From NCBI GenBank assembly GCA_963830885.1, contig CAWHOA010000026.1:62001-126000 (forward strand): 64,000 nt of DNA. The letters run 5' to 3'. The translations under genes and the position numbers were made by a program. Positions 42,553 to 51,243 of the stretch are shown here, in pieces (the first letter of the stretch is position 1; each line of letters starts with the position of its first letter). Below the pieces are notes generated by a model. That model was not told where the DNA came from, searched no databases, and saw nothing but the letters and a program-made list of their open reading frames with translations. Source of the stretch: JAIBJN01 sp963830885 (GTDB taxonomy: Bacteria; Actinomycetota; Thermoleophilia; Gaiellales; Gaiellaceae).

Positions 42553-43271
42553 CGCGCGAGCCAGCCGCCGTCGACGGGCAGGACGGTCCCGTTGACGTAC
42601 TCCGATTCGGGCAGGCAGAGGAAGGCCACGGCGCCGGCGATGTCCTCACCCCGGGCCCAGCGGCCGACGGGGATGCGGGACGAGATCTCGGCGAACCGCT
42701 TCTCGTCCTCGCGCAGGGGCGCCGTCAGCTCCGTCTCCACCCAGCCGGGCGCGACCGCGTTCACGCGGATGCCGAGCGGTGCCCACTCGTTCGCCTGGGC
42801 TTTCATGAGCTGGGCGATGGCGCCCTTCGAGGCAGCGTAGGCGAGCGTGTTGATGCCGGCGTGGAAGGACATCATCGACGCGATGTGGACGATCCGGCCG
42901 CCGTCGCCCTGCTCGACCATGCGGCGCGCGGCCGCGCGGGAGACGACGAACGCGCCGACGAGGTTCACCTCGAGCACGCGGCGCAGCTCCTCGACCGGCA
43001 GCTCGAGCGCCGGCGCCCGGAACATCGTCCCCGCGTTGCAGACGCAGATGTCGACGCGGCCGAGCTGCTCGGCAGCCTCCTCGAGCGCGCGCTCGGCGTC
43101 CTCGGAGCTCTCGAGGTCGCACTTGACCCAGACGCCGGGCCCTTCGCTCCGCTGCAGCGTCGCCACCTGCGCGCCCAGCTCCTCGAGGCGGCGCGCGACC
43201 GCCTCGCCGATTCCGCGGCTCGCGCCGGTGACGACCGCGCCCTTGCCCTGAAGGGGGCTAGCGCTCGACAT
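42549..43271 (-). CDS. Short-chain dehydrogenase/reductase (KduD-like)
   Basis: This 240-residue SDR has TGASRGIGEAVARRL, the NAG motif in CNAGTMFRAP, catalytic Ser in HIASMMSFHAG, YAASKGA for Tyr-Lys and the NAVAPGWVETEL loop. The pattern fits 2-deoxy-D-gluconate/KDG-type dehydrogenases or gluconate 5-dehydrogenases. It overlaps the cupin gene by 14 nt and belongs to the leftward molybdenum-hydroxylase operon. The stop lies in MITE copy 4. Confidence 0.9.
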   Translation of the reverse strand: MSSASPLQGKGAVVTGASRGIGEAVARRLEELGAQVATLQRSEGPGVWVKCDLESSEDAERALEEAAEQLGRVDICVCNAGTMFRAPALELPVEELRRVLEVNLVGAFVVSRAAARRMVEQGDGGRIVHIASMMSFHAGINTLAYAASKGAIAQLMKAQANEWAPLGIRVNAVAPGWVETELTAPLREDEKRFAEISSRIPVGRWARGEDIAGAVAFLCLPESEYVNGTVLPVDGGWLAR

Positions 43272-43671
43272 GGCCGCTTCCTCCGTCGGCTCCGAGAACG
43301 AGGTCGCGCGCGGGGTCCTCGACGTGGTCGAGCGGCACGGGCGCGAGCGCCTCGAAGAAGGTGAGGCCGTTCTCCGAGTAGAGCTCGTGCTCGACGCCGC
43401 GGTTGATCACGCACACGTCGCCGGGGACGAGCGTCTTCGTCTCGTCTCCGATCGTGACCTCGACCGAGCCGTCGACGATCGCCATCAGCTGCTCCGTGTG
43501 CTCGTGGGCGTGACGGCGAACGGTCGTGCCCGGGTCGTAGGTGACGCGGCAGAGCAGCACCTGGTCGCCGCCGATCGAGTGGACGGCGACGCCGGGAAAG
43601 ATCCAGAACGGGTCCCGCCCCGTCCAGGTGCCGAAGGGCGAGACCCGCTCCTGATCCAGCTCAGAACCCAT
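43258..43671 (-). CDS. Cupin-domain protein
   Basis: This 137-residue single cupin has the motif 1 metal ligands in GTTVRRHAHEHTEQLMAIVDG and motif 2 in LVPGDVCVINRGVEHELYSENG. It may be an isomerase or regulator of sugar-acid metabolism, like KdgF, or a quercetinase-like oxygenase. It lies 14 nt downstream of the molybdopterin C-terminal subunit and overlaps the following SDR. Confidence 0.85.
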   Translation of the reverse strand: MGSELDQERVSPFGTWTGRDPFWIFPGVAVHSIGGDQVLLCRVTYDPGTTVRRHAHEHTEQLMAIVDGSVEVTIGDETKTLVPGDVCVINRGVEHELYSENGLTFFEALAPVPLDHVEDPARDLVLGADGGSGHVER

Positions 43672-43685
43672 TCCGGGACGGGTTC

Positions 43686-44801
43686 CTACTCATCGACGAG
43701 GATGAACCCGTGTCCCTCGGCGTCCTTGCCGGCGCTCGAGGAGACACTGCGGATCGAGATCGGCTCGTCGAAGATCACCCGCTTGCCGTCGCGTCGCGGC
43801 TCCGCCTTCTCGGCCAGCGCCCTGAGAACGCGCTCCGGGGTGGCGGGGCACTCGGTGACCCACACGCCGATGGCGTCGTGAATCGCGGAGCAGATCGCCG
43901 GCGGCTGGGCGTTGTTCGCCATCTCGCCGATCGCCTTGGCGCCAAAGGGCCCGTCGGCGGAGGGGTTCTCGATGATCACGTTGTCCAGCTCGGGGAGATC
44001 CTCGAGGGAGGGCATGAGGTAGGCGCCGAACTCCCCGCCGCGGTGGTCGACCGACGGGTAGTACGGGTACGCGGCCTCGAGCAGGCCCAGGCCGAGCCCC
44101 ATCATCGCGCCCCCGTCGATCTGGCCCTCGACGAGCATCGGGTTGATCGCCCGGCCCACGTCGTAGACCTGGACGAGCTTCTCGACGGTCACCTCGCCGG
44201 TCTCGTCGTCCACCTCGACCTCGGCCACGCAGGCGGCGTAGGAGATGGCCGAGTGCGGCTCGATCTCGACCGCGCCGGTGTCGTCGTCGACCGCGGCGAA
44301 GGGCTTGAAGGCAGCGCCGGTGCCGGTGATCAGCTCGCCGTGGACCCACGTCGCCGCGGCCGCCACGTCGGAGATCGAGATCTTCCGGTCGGGCGCGCCC
44401 TTGGCGACGACCTCGCCGTCGGCGATCTCGAGGTCGGCCGGGTCGATCTCCAGCTCCCTCGAGGCGATGTCGAGCACGCGCTCGCGCGCCTTCTCGGCCG
44501 CGAAGCGCACGGCGTTGCCGCCGATGAACGTCCCGCGCGAGGCGAAGCTGCCGGTGCAGACCGGGGACGAGTCGGTGTTCGTGTTGTCCATCGTGACCCA
44601 GTCGTACGGGACGCCGAGCGTGTCGGCCACGATCTGCGTGTGGACCGTCCGCGAGCCCTGGCCGATGTCGACCGTGCCCGCGAAGACATCCACGCGGCCG
44701 TCCGGCTTGAGCTTGACCCACGCCTGGCTCGGGTCGCCGTTCTGGTTCATTCCCGTGGGGTACTCGATGGTCGCGATCCCGCGACCCTTGTGCTTGGCCA
44801 T
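43686..44801 (-). CDS. Molybdenum hydroxylase large subunit, C-terminal half
   Basis: This 371-residue protein is the second molybdopterin-binding domain (MoCoBD_2) of the xanthine-dehydrogenase family. It has VDIGQGSRTVHTQIVADTLGV, CTGSFASRGTFIGGNAV, GQIDGGAMMGLGLGLLEA and the catalytic Glu in PFGAKAIGEMANN. In most relatives it is fused to the preceding domain, as one chain of about 770-800 aa. Here ATG 44801 overlaps the upstream stop by one base (TGATG), a clean two-gene split. Confidence 0.92.
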   Translation of the reverse strand: MAKHKGRGIATIEYPTGMNQNGDPSQAWVKLKPDGRVDVFAGTVDIGQGSRTVHTQIVADTLGVPYDWVTMDNTNTDSSPVCTGSFASRGTFIGGNAVRFAAEKARERVLDIASRELEIDPADLEIADGEVVAKGAPDRKISISDVAAAATWVHGELITGTGAAFKPFAAVDDDTGAVEIEPHSAISYAACVAEVEVDDETGEVTVEKLVQVYDVGRAINPMLVEGQIDGGAMMGLGLGLLEAAYPYYPSVDHRGGEFGAYLMPSLEDLPELDNVIIENPSADGPFGAKAIGEMANNAQPPAICSAIHDAIGVWVTECPATPERVLRALAEKAEPRRDGKRVIFDEPISIRSVSSSAGKDAEGHGFILVDE

Positions 44802-46171
44802 CAGTCCTCACCCCCGTCGGTCGCCACGGATGCCTTCAGGTGGTCGGGCAGGAGGTCGCCGCTGCGCGGCTCGTTCGTCATCGCGCGAAGGTCGGCCGGC
44901 AGCTCGTGGCCGACGCGCTCCGCCGCGGCGAGCATCACCGCCACGGTGGAGGGGTCCTTGAGCTGCACCATGTTCCCGCTCAGGTCGCCGATGCGGTTCG
45001 CGTTCTTCAGCCGCACCGCGAACGGGTCGAGACCGAGCACCTCGGCGATGCGGTTCATGTGCAGCTCGGCCGCGTAGGAGACCGAGGTGACGCCGAAGCC
45101 GCGCATGGCCGTCGTCGGCACGCGGTTCGTGAACGCGACGTAGCCGTTGAAGCTCAGGTTCGGGATCGTGTAGGCGCCGGTGTGGTGGAACGCGTGCTTC
45201 GTCAGCCCGTAGGAGGAGAAGCGCGTGTAGGCGCCGGCGTCGTGGAGGGTCAGCATCTTGCGTCCGAGGATCCAGCCGTCGCTCGTGACCGCGTCGGCGA
45301 TCTCCATGTGCCAGGGCGCCCGCGTGGACGAGGCGAGGAACTCCTCCTCGCGCGTCCAGCGCCACTTGACCGGCCGCTGCGCCTTCATGGCGAGCAGCGA
45401 GCAGATCGTCTCGGTGGCCGTGTCCACCTTGCCGCCGAAGCCGCCCCCGACGGTGCCGCCGACGAACTTCAGCTTGTTCAGCGGGCACTGCAGGTGCGCG
45501 GCGACGACGCCCATGGAGAAGTACATCGCCTGCGTGCACGAGTAGATCGTCAGCCGCCCGTCCGCCTCCGGCACGGCGAGCGCCGTCTGCGGCTCGAGCG
45601 GGCAGTGCTCGATCGCCTGCGGGCGGTAGACGCCCTCGACGATCACGTCGGCGTCCGCAAAGGCCTTCTCGACGTCGCCCTTGCGGATGCGCCGGTGGTC
45701 GTGCGGCCCGAAGTGGTTGTAGACCGGCCCCCAGGGATGGATCCGCGCGGACTCGGGGTCGAAGGCCTTGCGTATGTCGAAGATCGGCTCGCGCTCCTCG
45801 TAGGCGATCTCGATCGCCTCGACGCCGGCCTGCGCAAGCTCCTCCGTCTCGGCGGCCACGACGGCGATCGGCTGGCCCTTGTAGCGGACCTCGTCCTCCG
45901 CGAGGAGCGGCTCGTCGCCCGGGACGCCCAGCCCGGAGAGGTGGCCGTAGACGTTGAGCGGGACGTCGTCCTTCGTGATGACCGCGTGGACGCCCGGGAT
46001 CGCGTCGGCCTTGCCCGTGTCGAGCTTCGTGATCCCCGCGTAGTGGTGGGGCGAACGCAGGGCTTTCGCCCAGAGCGTCCCGGGAACACGGACGTCGTCG
46101 ACGTACGTGATCCGTCCGGTGACCTGCGCCATCCCGTCGTAGCGGGGCAGGCGAGCGCCGACAGCCTTCAT
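44801..46171 (-). CDS. Molybdenum hydroxylase large subunit, N-terminal half
   Basis: This 456-residue protein holds the aldehyde-oxidase/xanthine-dehydrogenase a/b hammerhead (GRITYVDDVRVPGTLWAKAL) and the first molybdopterin-binding domain with GGTVGGGFGGK and TTAMRGFGVTS. The CO-dehydrogenase active loop (VAYRCSFR) is absent, so this is an aldehyde, purine or N-heterocycle hydroxylase type. It works with the FeS and FAD subunits encoded before it and the C-terminal half after it. It overlaps the FeS gene by 4 nt (ATGA). Confidence 0.93.
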   Translation of the reverse strand: MKAVGARLPRYDGMAQVTGRITYVDDVRVPGTLWAKALRSPHHYAGITKLDTGKADAIPGVHAVITKDDVPLNVYGHLSGLGVPGDEPLLAEDEVRYKGQPIAVVAAETEELAQAGVEAIEIAYEEREPIFDIRKAFDPESARIHPWGPVYNHFGPHDHRRIRKGDVEKAFADADVIVEGVYRPQAIEHCPLEPQTALAVPEADGRLTIYSCTQAMYFSMGVVAAHLQCPLNKLKFVGGTVGGGFGGKVDTATETICSLLAMKAQRPVKWRWTREEEFLASSTRAPWHMEIADAVTSDGWILGRKMLTLHDAGAYTRFSSYGLTKHAFHHTGAYTIPNLSFNGYVAFTNRVPTTAMRGFGVTSVSYAAELHMNRIAEVLGLDPFAVRLKNANRIGDLSGNMVQLKDPSTVAVMLAAAERVGHELPADLRAMTNEPRSGDLLPDHLKASVATDGGED

Positions 46172-46674
46172 GCCTGGCTCCCTTCGGTGAGGGTCTCGGG
46201 CTCCCGGTCGCGGCGCGTGTCCACGTCGCCGCGGGCCGCCGCCTCGACGGCCTCGACGATCTTCACGTAGCCGGTGCACCGGCACATGTGGCCGGCGAGA
46301 CCTTCGATGATCTGGTCGCGGCCCGCGCCCGGCTCGCGCTCGAGCAGGGAGTGCGCCGCGAGCATGAAGCCGGAGACGCAGAAGCCGCACTGGGTGGCGT
46401 AGTTGTCGAAGAACGCGGCCTGGACCGGCGCGAGCTCGCCGTTCGTGCCGAGGCCCTCGACCGTGGTGACGGACGCCCCGTCGACCGCGGCGAGCGGGAC
46501 GAGGCAGGAGCGCCGCGGCTCGCCGTCCACGAGGACGGTGCACGCGCCGCAGCCGCCCTGGAGGCAGCCCGCCTTGGGGCTCGTGATCGCAAGCTCTTCA
46601 CGCAGAGCGGTGAGGAGCGACTCGAGCGGCGGGGTCTCGAGGTCACGTTCGATGCCGTTGACCAGCAGCTTCAT
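46168..46674 (-). CDS. Molybdenum hydroxylase [2Fe-2S] subunit
   Basis: This 168-residue small subunit has two iron-sulfur sites: the plant-ferredoxin type in GCLQGGCGACTVLVDG and the four-Cys helical domain in QCGFCVSGFML with HMCRCTGYVKI. It passes electrons from the molybdenum centre to FAD. It lies 12 nt after the FAD gene and overlaps the next gene. Confidence 0.95.
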   Translation of the reverse strand: MKLLVNGIERDLETPPLESLLTALREELAITSPKAGCLQGGCGACTVLVDGEPRRSCLVPLAAVDGASVTTVEGLGTNGELAPVQAAFFDNYATQCGFCVSGFMLAAHSLLEREPGAGRDQIIEGLAGHMCRCTGYVKIVEAVEAAARGDVDTRRDREPETLTEGSQA

Positions 46675-46686
46675 GCAGCAGCCTCC

Positions 46687-47472
46687 TTAGAGCCGACCGA
46701 GCGCCTGCTCGACCAGGCGCGGCAGCATCGTGCCGCGGTACCAGGCCGACGCGAGCGCGTCGTCGTGGGGCGAGACGTCGTCGGCCGCTCCGGCAGCGGC
46801 ACCGGCGGCATCGGCTCCGCCGGCGAGCGCCTGCTCGACGGACGGAAGGCGCTGCGCGCGCGGGCCGGCCCCGGAGACCGCGACGCGGACGCCGTCGGCG
46901 CCCTCGGCCGCGGCGACGGCCATGATCGTGTAGTTGTGCGCGTGCGGCCGGCCCAGCGCCGCGGCCGCGGCGCGTGTGGGCTGGTCGACCTCGAGCTCGA
47001 GGACGAGACGGCCCTCGCCGCCCGCAAGGAAGTCGTCGATCGACTCGGTGCGCTCGCCGCCGGCGCCGGCCGAGCGGACGCGCGCGCCCAGCGCGAGCAA
47101 AGGCGCCTGGAGGTCGCCGCGGGGCGACTCGGCCGCCGGGGCGGCGCAGACGTTGCCGCCGATGGTGGCCTGGCTCCGGATCTCGTAGTCGCCGACGTAG
47201 GCGGCGAAGGTCGAGAGCGGCTCGGGCGTCGCGCCGACGAGGGCGAGGACCGGCGTCGTCGCGCCGATGCGCACCGTGCCGTTCTCGCTCGTGATCCCGG
47301 CGAGGCCGGCCTTCGCGAGCAGGAGCGCCCGTTCGGGCCGCAGGCGGCCGGAGCTCAGCTCCGGCATGACGATCGTGCCGCCGGCGACGACCGTGATGCC
47401 TCCGCCGTCGCCGAAGGACGCGACCGCCTCCTCGGGTGACGTGGGGACGAGGACGTTCGTGGAGTGCGTCAT
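46687..47472 (-). CDS. Molybdenum hydroxylase FAD-binding subunit
   Basis: This 261-residue medium subunit has the FAD site VVAGGTIVMPELSSG, the second flavin motif SQATIGGNVCAAPAAESPRGDL and a C-terminal CO-dehydrogenase flavoprotein domain (HAHNYTIMAVAAAEG, GAGPRAQRLPSVEQAL). It heads the leftward operon FAD-FeS-Mo(N)-Mo(C)-cupin-SDR. A minus-strand TAGGAT at 47512-47507 is a likely -10 box, leaving a leader of roughly 28 nt. Confidence 0.92.
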   Translation of the reverse strand: MTHSTNVLVPTSPEEAVASFGDGGGITVVAGGTIVMPELSSGRLRPERALLLAKAGLAGITSENGTVRIGATTPVLALVGATPEPLSTFAAYVGDYEIRSQATIGGNVCAAPAAESPRGDLQAPLLALGARVRSAGAGGERTESIDDFLAGGEGRLVLELEVDQPTRAAAAALGRPHAHNYTIMAVAAAEGADGVRVAVSGAGPRAQRLPSVEQALAGGADAAGAAAGAADDVSPHDDALASAWYRGTMLPRLVEQALGRL

Positions 47473-47577
47473 GTGTGCTTTCGGGGTGGAGGGTGGACTT
47501 TCGCCGATCCTAACCCACGCGCCCTGGCGCAGGTGCCTCCAGCGCAGGTGCCATCGGGCCGTCGCTAGGCTCCGTTC
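47473..47577. promoter_or_regulatory. Divergent promoters of the molybdenum-hydroxylase and moxR genes
   Basis: The 105-nt region carries TAGGAT on the minus strand (47512-47507) for the FAD gene, and TAGGCT on the plus strand (47566-47571), 6 nt before the GTG of moxR. A near-direct repeat, GCGCAGGTGCCTCCA/GCGCAGGTGCCATC (47528-47555), lies between them and could be an operator. Confidence 0.5.
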
Positions 47578-48459
47578 GTGGGCTTCGCGACCATCGACGA
47601 GCTGGAGGCGGCCCTCCACGACGCGGCCTACCTCCCTGATCGCGGCCTTGCGACGTCGCTCTTCCTCTCGCTGACCCTCGAGAAGCCGCTGCTGCTCGAA
47701 GGGGAGGCAGGCGTCGGCAAGACCGAGGCCGGCAAGGCGCTCGCGAGCGCCCTCGGCGCCCGCCTGATCCGGCTCCAGTGCTACGAGGGCCTGGACATCG
47801 CCCACGCCGTCTACGAGTGGAACTACCTCCGCCAGCTCCTGCGCATCCGCGCCGCGCAGGAGGGCACCGTCTCCGAGGAGGAGCTGTTCGGCCGGGAGTT
47901 CCTGATCCGGCGCCCGTTGCTCGAGGCGGTCGAGAGCGAGGAGCCGGTCGTGCTTCTGATCGACGAGATCGACCGCGCCGACGACGAGTTCGAGGCGTTC
48001 CTGCTCGAGGTCCTCTCGGACTTCCAGATCACGATTCCCGAGGTGGGCACGATCCACGCGGAGCGGCGGCCCGCCGTCGTTCTCACCTCCAACCGGACGC
48101 GCGAGCTGCACGACGCGCTCAAGCGGCGTTGCCTCTTCCACTGGATCGGGCACCCGAGCCTCGAGCGCGAGATCGAGATCGTCAGGCTGCGGGTTCCCGG
48201 GATTCCGGAGCAGCTGGCTCTCGAGACGGCGGCCTTCGTGCACGGCCTGCGCGGGCTCGACCTCGCCAAGCCCCCCGGCGTGGCGGAGACGATCGACTGG
48301 TCGCACGCGCTCGCCGCGCTCGGGCGCGACGAGCTGGATGCGGCGGTCGTCGAGGAGACGCTGGGGTCCGTGCTCAAGTACCACGAGGACCTCGAGCTCG
48401 TGCGCGACTCGGCCCTTGCCGCGCTCGTCGAGCAGGCGCGCGCCGTCCGGGCGTCGTGA
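47578..48459 (+). CDS. MoxR-type AAA+ ATPase (CoxD-like)
   Basis: This 293-residue MoxR ATPase has Walker A GEAGVGKTEAGKAL near residue 42, Walker B VVLLIDEIDRADDEFEAF near 123, sensor 1 VVLTSNRTRELHDAL and a C-terminal lid. CoxD-type members insert or mature the metal site of molybdenum hydroxylases, which fits its position divergent from one. GTG 47578 is 6 nt behind TAGGCT. It overlaps the VWA gene by 4 nt. Confidence 0.93.
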   Translation: MGFATIDELEAALHDAAYLPDRGLATSLFLSLTLEKPLLLEGEAGVGKTEAGKALASALGARLIRLQCYEGLDIAHAVYEWNYLRQLLRIRAAQEGTVSEEELFGREFLIRRPLLEAVESEEPVVLLIDEIDRADDEFEAFLLEVLSDFQITIPEVGTIHAERRPAVVLTSNRTRELHDALKRRCLFHWIGHPSLEREIEIVRLRVPGIPEQLALETAAFVHGLRGLDLAKPPGVAETIDWSHALAALGRDELDAAVVEETLGSVLKYHEDLELVRDSALAALVEQARAVRAS

Positions 48460-49583
48460 GCGGCGAGCAGGCGATCGTCCGCCAGCTCGTCACGTTCGGC
48501 CGCTGCCTGCGCGAGGCCGGCCTCGAGGTCGGGCCAGGCCGGCTCGCCGACGCGCTCACCGGCCTCACGCATGTGGACGTGACGCGGCCGGACGACGTCT
48601 ACTGGACGCTCCGCGCGACCCTCGTCACCAGGGTCGAGGAGATCGAGCCGTTCGACCGTGCCTTCCGCGCCTGGTTCCTGCGCAGGCCGACGCAGGCGGA
48701 CGGGCGCGCGGCGCCCCCGCCGCCCACGCGGCGCGTCCTCGAGCAGCACACGCGCGCGGACGGGAGCTCCCGGGAGGAAGCCGGCGACCCGAGCGAGATC
48801 GGCTGGAGCGCGCACGAGGTCCTGCGCGAGAAGGACTTCGCCGCCATGACGCCCGAGGAGCTCGTGCGCCTGCGGGCGCTGCTCGAGCAGGTCGCTGCCC
48901 GCCGGCCCCTCCGTCGCTCGCGCCGGCTGCGCCCGCACCACCGGGGCCGGGTCGTCGACCTCCGCCGGATTGCGCGCCTCTCCCTCGCCACCGGCGGCGA
49001 CCCGCTCGAGCGCGCCTTCCGCCGCCGCGCGGAGACCCCGCGCAAGCTCGTCGTCCTCTGCGACGTCTCCGGCTCGATGGAGAAGTACGCGCGCGCCTTG
49101 CTCCTCTTCCTCCACGCGGCCGTCGGCTCGGGTCGCGGGGCCGAGGTCTTCGCCTTCGGGACGAGGCTGACGCGCCTGACGCCGGAGCTCGCCACGCGCG
49201 ATCCCGAGAAGGCGCTCGCCGCCGCGTCCGACCGAGTGGTGGACTGGGCCGCCGGCACGCGCATCGGCGACGCGCTGAAGGCCTACAACGACCTCTGGGG
49301 CAGGCGCGCGCTCACGCGCGGCGCGGTCGTCGTGATCGTCTCCGACGGGTGGGACCGCGGCGACCCGGCCCTCGTCGGCCGTGAGATGGCCCGGCTCTCC
49401 CGCGCCGCCTACGCGGTCGTCTGGGTCAACCCGCTGAAGGGCCACCCGGCCTACCAGCCGCTGGCCGGCGGTATGCAGGCGGCCCTCCCGTTCGTCGACC
49501 GCTTCCTCCCCGGCCACAACCTGGCGAGCCTCGAGGAGCTGGCGGACGTGCTGGCCGGGATCGAGCGGCGACACGCGGCCTGA
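48456..49583 (+). CDS. VWA-domain protein, CoxE-like
   Basis: This 375-residue partner of MoxR carries a C-terminal von Willebrand A domain with a MIDAS motif DVSGSMEKYARAL, and a later GTRIGDALKAYND and VIVSDGWDRGD. The N-terminal half is charged and helical. CoxE and CoxD together assist cofactor assembly in CO-dehydrogenase-type enzymes. It starts at GTG 48456, overlapping moxR (GTGA). Confidence 0.92.
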   Translation: MSGEQAIVRQLVTFGRCLREAGLEVGPGRLADALTGLTHVDVTRPDDVYWTLRATLVTRVEEIEPFDRAFRAWFLRRPTQADGRAAPPPPTRRVLEQHTRADGSSREEAGDPSEIGWSAHEVLREKDFAAMTPEELVRLRALLEQVAARRPLRRSRRLRPHHRGRVVDLRRIARLSLATGGDPLERAFRRRAETPRKLVVLCDVSGSMEKYARALLLFLHAAVGSGRGAEVFAFGTRLTRLTPELATRDPEKALAAASDRVVDWAAGTRIGDALKAYNDLWGRRALTRGAVVVIVSDGWDRGDPALVGREMARLSRAAYAVVWVNPLKGHPAYQPLAGGMQAALPFVDRFLPGHNLASLEELADVLAGIERRHAA

Positions 49584-49630
49584 CGTGTTAGGTTCGCGCC
49601 TCCCGCGATCAGACGGAAAGGACTAGGGAG

Positions 49631-50542
49631 ATGGGTGTGAACGTGAAGTCCGACGCGCTCCTGGAGCTCGTCGACGAGGGCGCCGCGGTCGAGCAGGTCG
49701 CCACCGGTTTCACCTTCACGGAGGGCCCGATCTGGAACCACGCCGAGCGCTTCCTCCTCTTCAGCGACATGCCCGGCAACGTCCGGCGGAAGTGGAGCGA
49801 GGCCGAGGGCGTCGTCGAGGTGATGCGGCCCTCCAACAAGTGCAACGGCATGACCTACGAGGCCGCCGGGACGCTGCTCGTCTGCGAGCACGCGACGAGC
49901 TTGCTCGTCCGCGAGCACCCCGACGGCACGCGCGAGACGGTCGCCTCGCACTTCGAGGGCAAGGAGCTGAACAGCCCCAACGACGTCACCGTCCACTCCG
50001 ACGGCTCGATCTACTTCAGCGACCCGTGGTACGGGCGCATGCCGGTCTTCGGCGTCGAGCGCGAGCGCGACCTCGGCTTCCAGGGCGTCTACCGCATTCC
50101 GCCGGGAGGCGGTGACCCCGAGCTCGTCGTCGGTCGTGACGAGTACGAGCAGCCCAACGGGGTCTGCTTCTCCCCGGGCGAGTCGCAGCTCTACATCAAC
50201 GACACCCCGGGGGCCTTCATCAAGATCTACGACGTCAACGCCGACGGCTCGCTCGCCAACGGGCGCATGTTCTTCGAGGGCATCGGCTCCGGTGTGATCG
50301 AGGAGGGCATCCCGGACGGGATGAAGTGCGACGAGCGCGGCAACATCTGGGTGACGGGCCCGGGCGGCATCTGGGTGATCAGCTCGGACGGCGAGCACCT
50401 GGGGACGATCGAGGTGCCCGAGAACACCGGCAACCTCACCTGGGGCGGCGACGACTGGCACACCCTCTTCATCCCGAGCTCGACCTCCCTGTACTCGATC
50501 CGCACCAAGGTCGGCCCGCGCCGCGAGCCGTACATGGGCTGA
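49631..50542 (+). CDS. SMP-30/gluconolactonase-family lactonase
   Basis: This 303-residue six-bladed propeller has the metal-ligand Glu in FTFTEGPIWNHAE, the Asn in ELNSPNDVTVHSDGSIYFSDP and the Asp in EEGIPDGMKCDERGNIWV. These are the divalent-metal residues of gluconolactonases. It opens sugar lactones made by the nearby dehydrogenases. A TAGGTT -10 box is at 49589-49594 and AGGGAG lies 2 nt before the ATG, so this gene is leadered. Confidence 0.92.
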   Translation: MGVNVKSDALLELVDEGAAVEQVATGFTFTEGPIWNHAERFLLFSDMPGNVRRKWSEAEGVVEVMRPSNKCNGMTYEAAGTLLVCEHATSLLVREHPDGTRETVASHFEGKELNSPNDVTVHSDGSIYFSDPWYGRMPVFGVERERDLGFQGVYRIPPGGGDPELVVGRDEYEQPNGVCFSPGESQLYINDTPGAFIKIYDVNADGSLANGRMFFEGIGSGVIEEGIPDGMKCDERGNIWVTGPGGIWVISSDGEHLGTIEVPENTGNLTWGGDDWHTLFIPSSTSLYSIRTKVGPRREPYMG

Positions 50543-50553
50543 AAGGAGACGCG

Positions 50554-51177
50554 ATGGGCGACACCGAGAAGCTTCAGATCGACCCGGGCCGCACCGCTCT
50601 GATCATCCAGGACATGCAGAACGACGTGATCATCGAGAACGGCGCCTTCGCCGACTCCGGCTCGCCGGGGCACGCGGTCGAGCAGGACGTGGTCGCGAAC
50701 GTCCAGAAGCTCGCGGACGCGTGCCGGGCGAAGGGGATCCCGGTCATCCACGTCTGGTACATCGTCGAGGAGGGCGCTCCCGGCCTGAAGCAGAACGCGC
50801 CGCTCTTCCAGGGCGTCAAGGACTCGGGCGCGCTCGTCCGCGGCACCTGGGGCGCCGCTCCCGCCGACGGGCTCGAGCCGAAGGACGGCGACTTCGTCGT
50901 CGAGAAGACGCGCATGAGCGCCTGGCAGGGGACGAACCTCGAGAACCTCCTCCGCGGGCTCGACCGCGACACGATCATCGTCACGGGCGCCTGGACGAAC
51001 ATGTCCATCGAGCACACGGCCCGCACGGGCGCGGACAAGGGCTACTACATGATCGTCCCCGAGAACGCCTGCTCGACGATGAACGCCGACTGGCACAACG
51101 CCGCCGTCAACTTCGCGCTCCAGAACGTCTCGACCGTGACCACCTGCGGCGAGATCCACGAGGCGCTCGGGGCGTGA
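50554..51177 (+). CDS. Isochorismatase-like hydrolase, nucleophile Cys replaced by Ser
   Basis: This 207-residue isochorismatase-fold protein has the catalytic Asp in ALIIQDMQND and a Lys in VVEKTRMSAW. The expected nucleophile region reads TNMSIEHTART, where cysteine hydrolases of this pattern have TNMCVEHTART; the codon is TCC at 51004. Cysteine amidase activity would be lost, whereas true isochorismatases do not need the Cys. AAAGGAG precedes the ATG; the gene follows the lactonase by 11 nt. Confidence 0.88.
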   Translation: MGDTEKLQIDPGRTALIIQDMQNDVIIENGAFADSGSPGHAVEQDVVANVQKLADACRAKGIPVIHVWYIVEEGAPGLKQNAPLFQGVKDSGALVRGTWGAAPADGLEPKDGDFVVEKTRMSAWQGTNLENLLRGLDRDTIIVTGAWTNMSIEHTARTGADKGYYMIVPENACSTMNADWHNAAVNFALQNVSTVTTCGEIHEALGA

Positions 51178-51243
51178 TGGCGAGGGTCTCGGCGGCGCAG
51201 CCGCACAGGCTGGATGGGGAGTCAACCCCTCCTCGTAACGACG

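Noticed and set aside
43686..49583. Aerobic CO dehydrogenase operon (coxMSL-DE)
   Set aside because: Subunit order and the MoxR/VWA partners are cox-like, but the large subunit lacks the VAYRCSFR-type active loop and is split; a different substrate is more likely.
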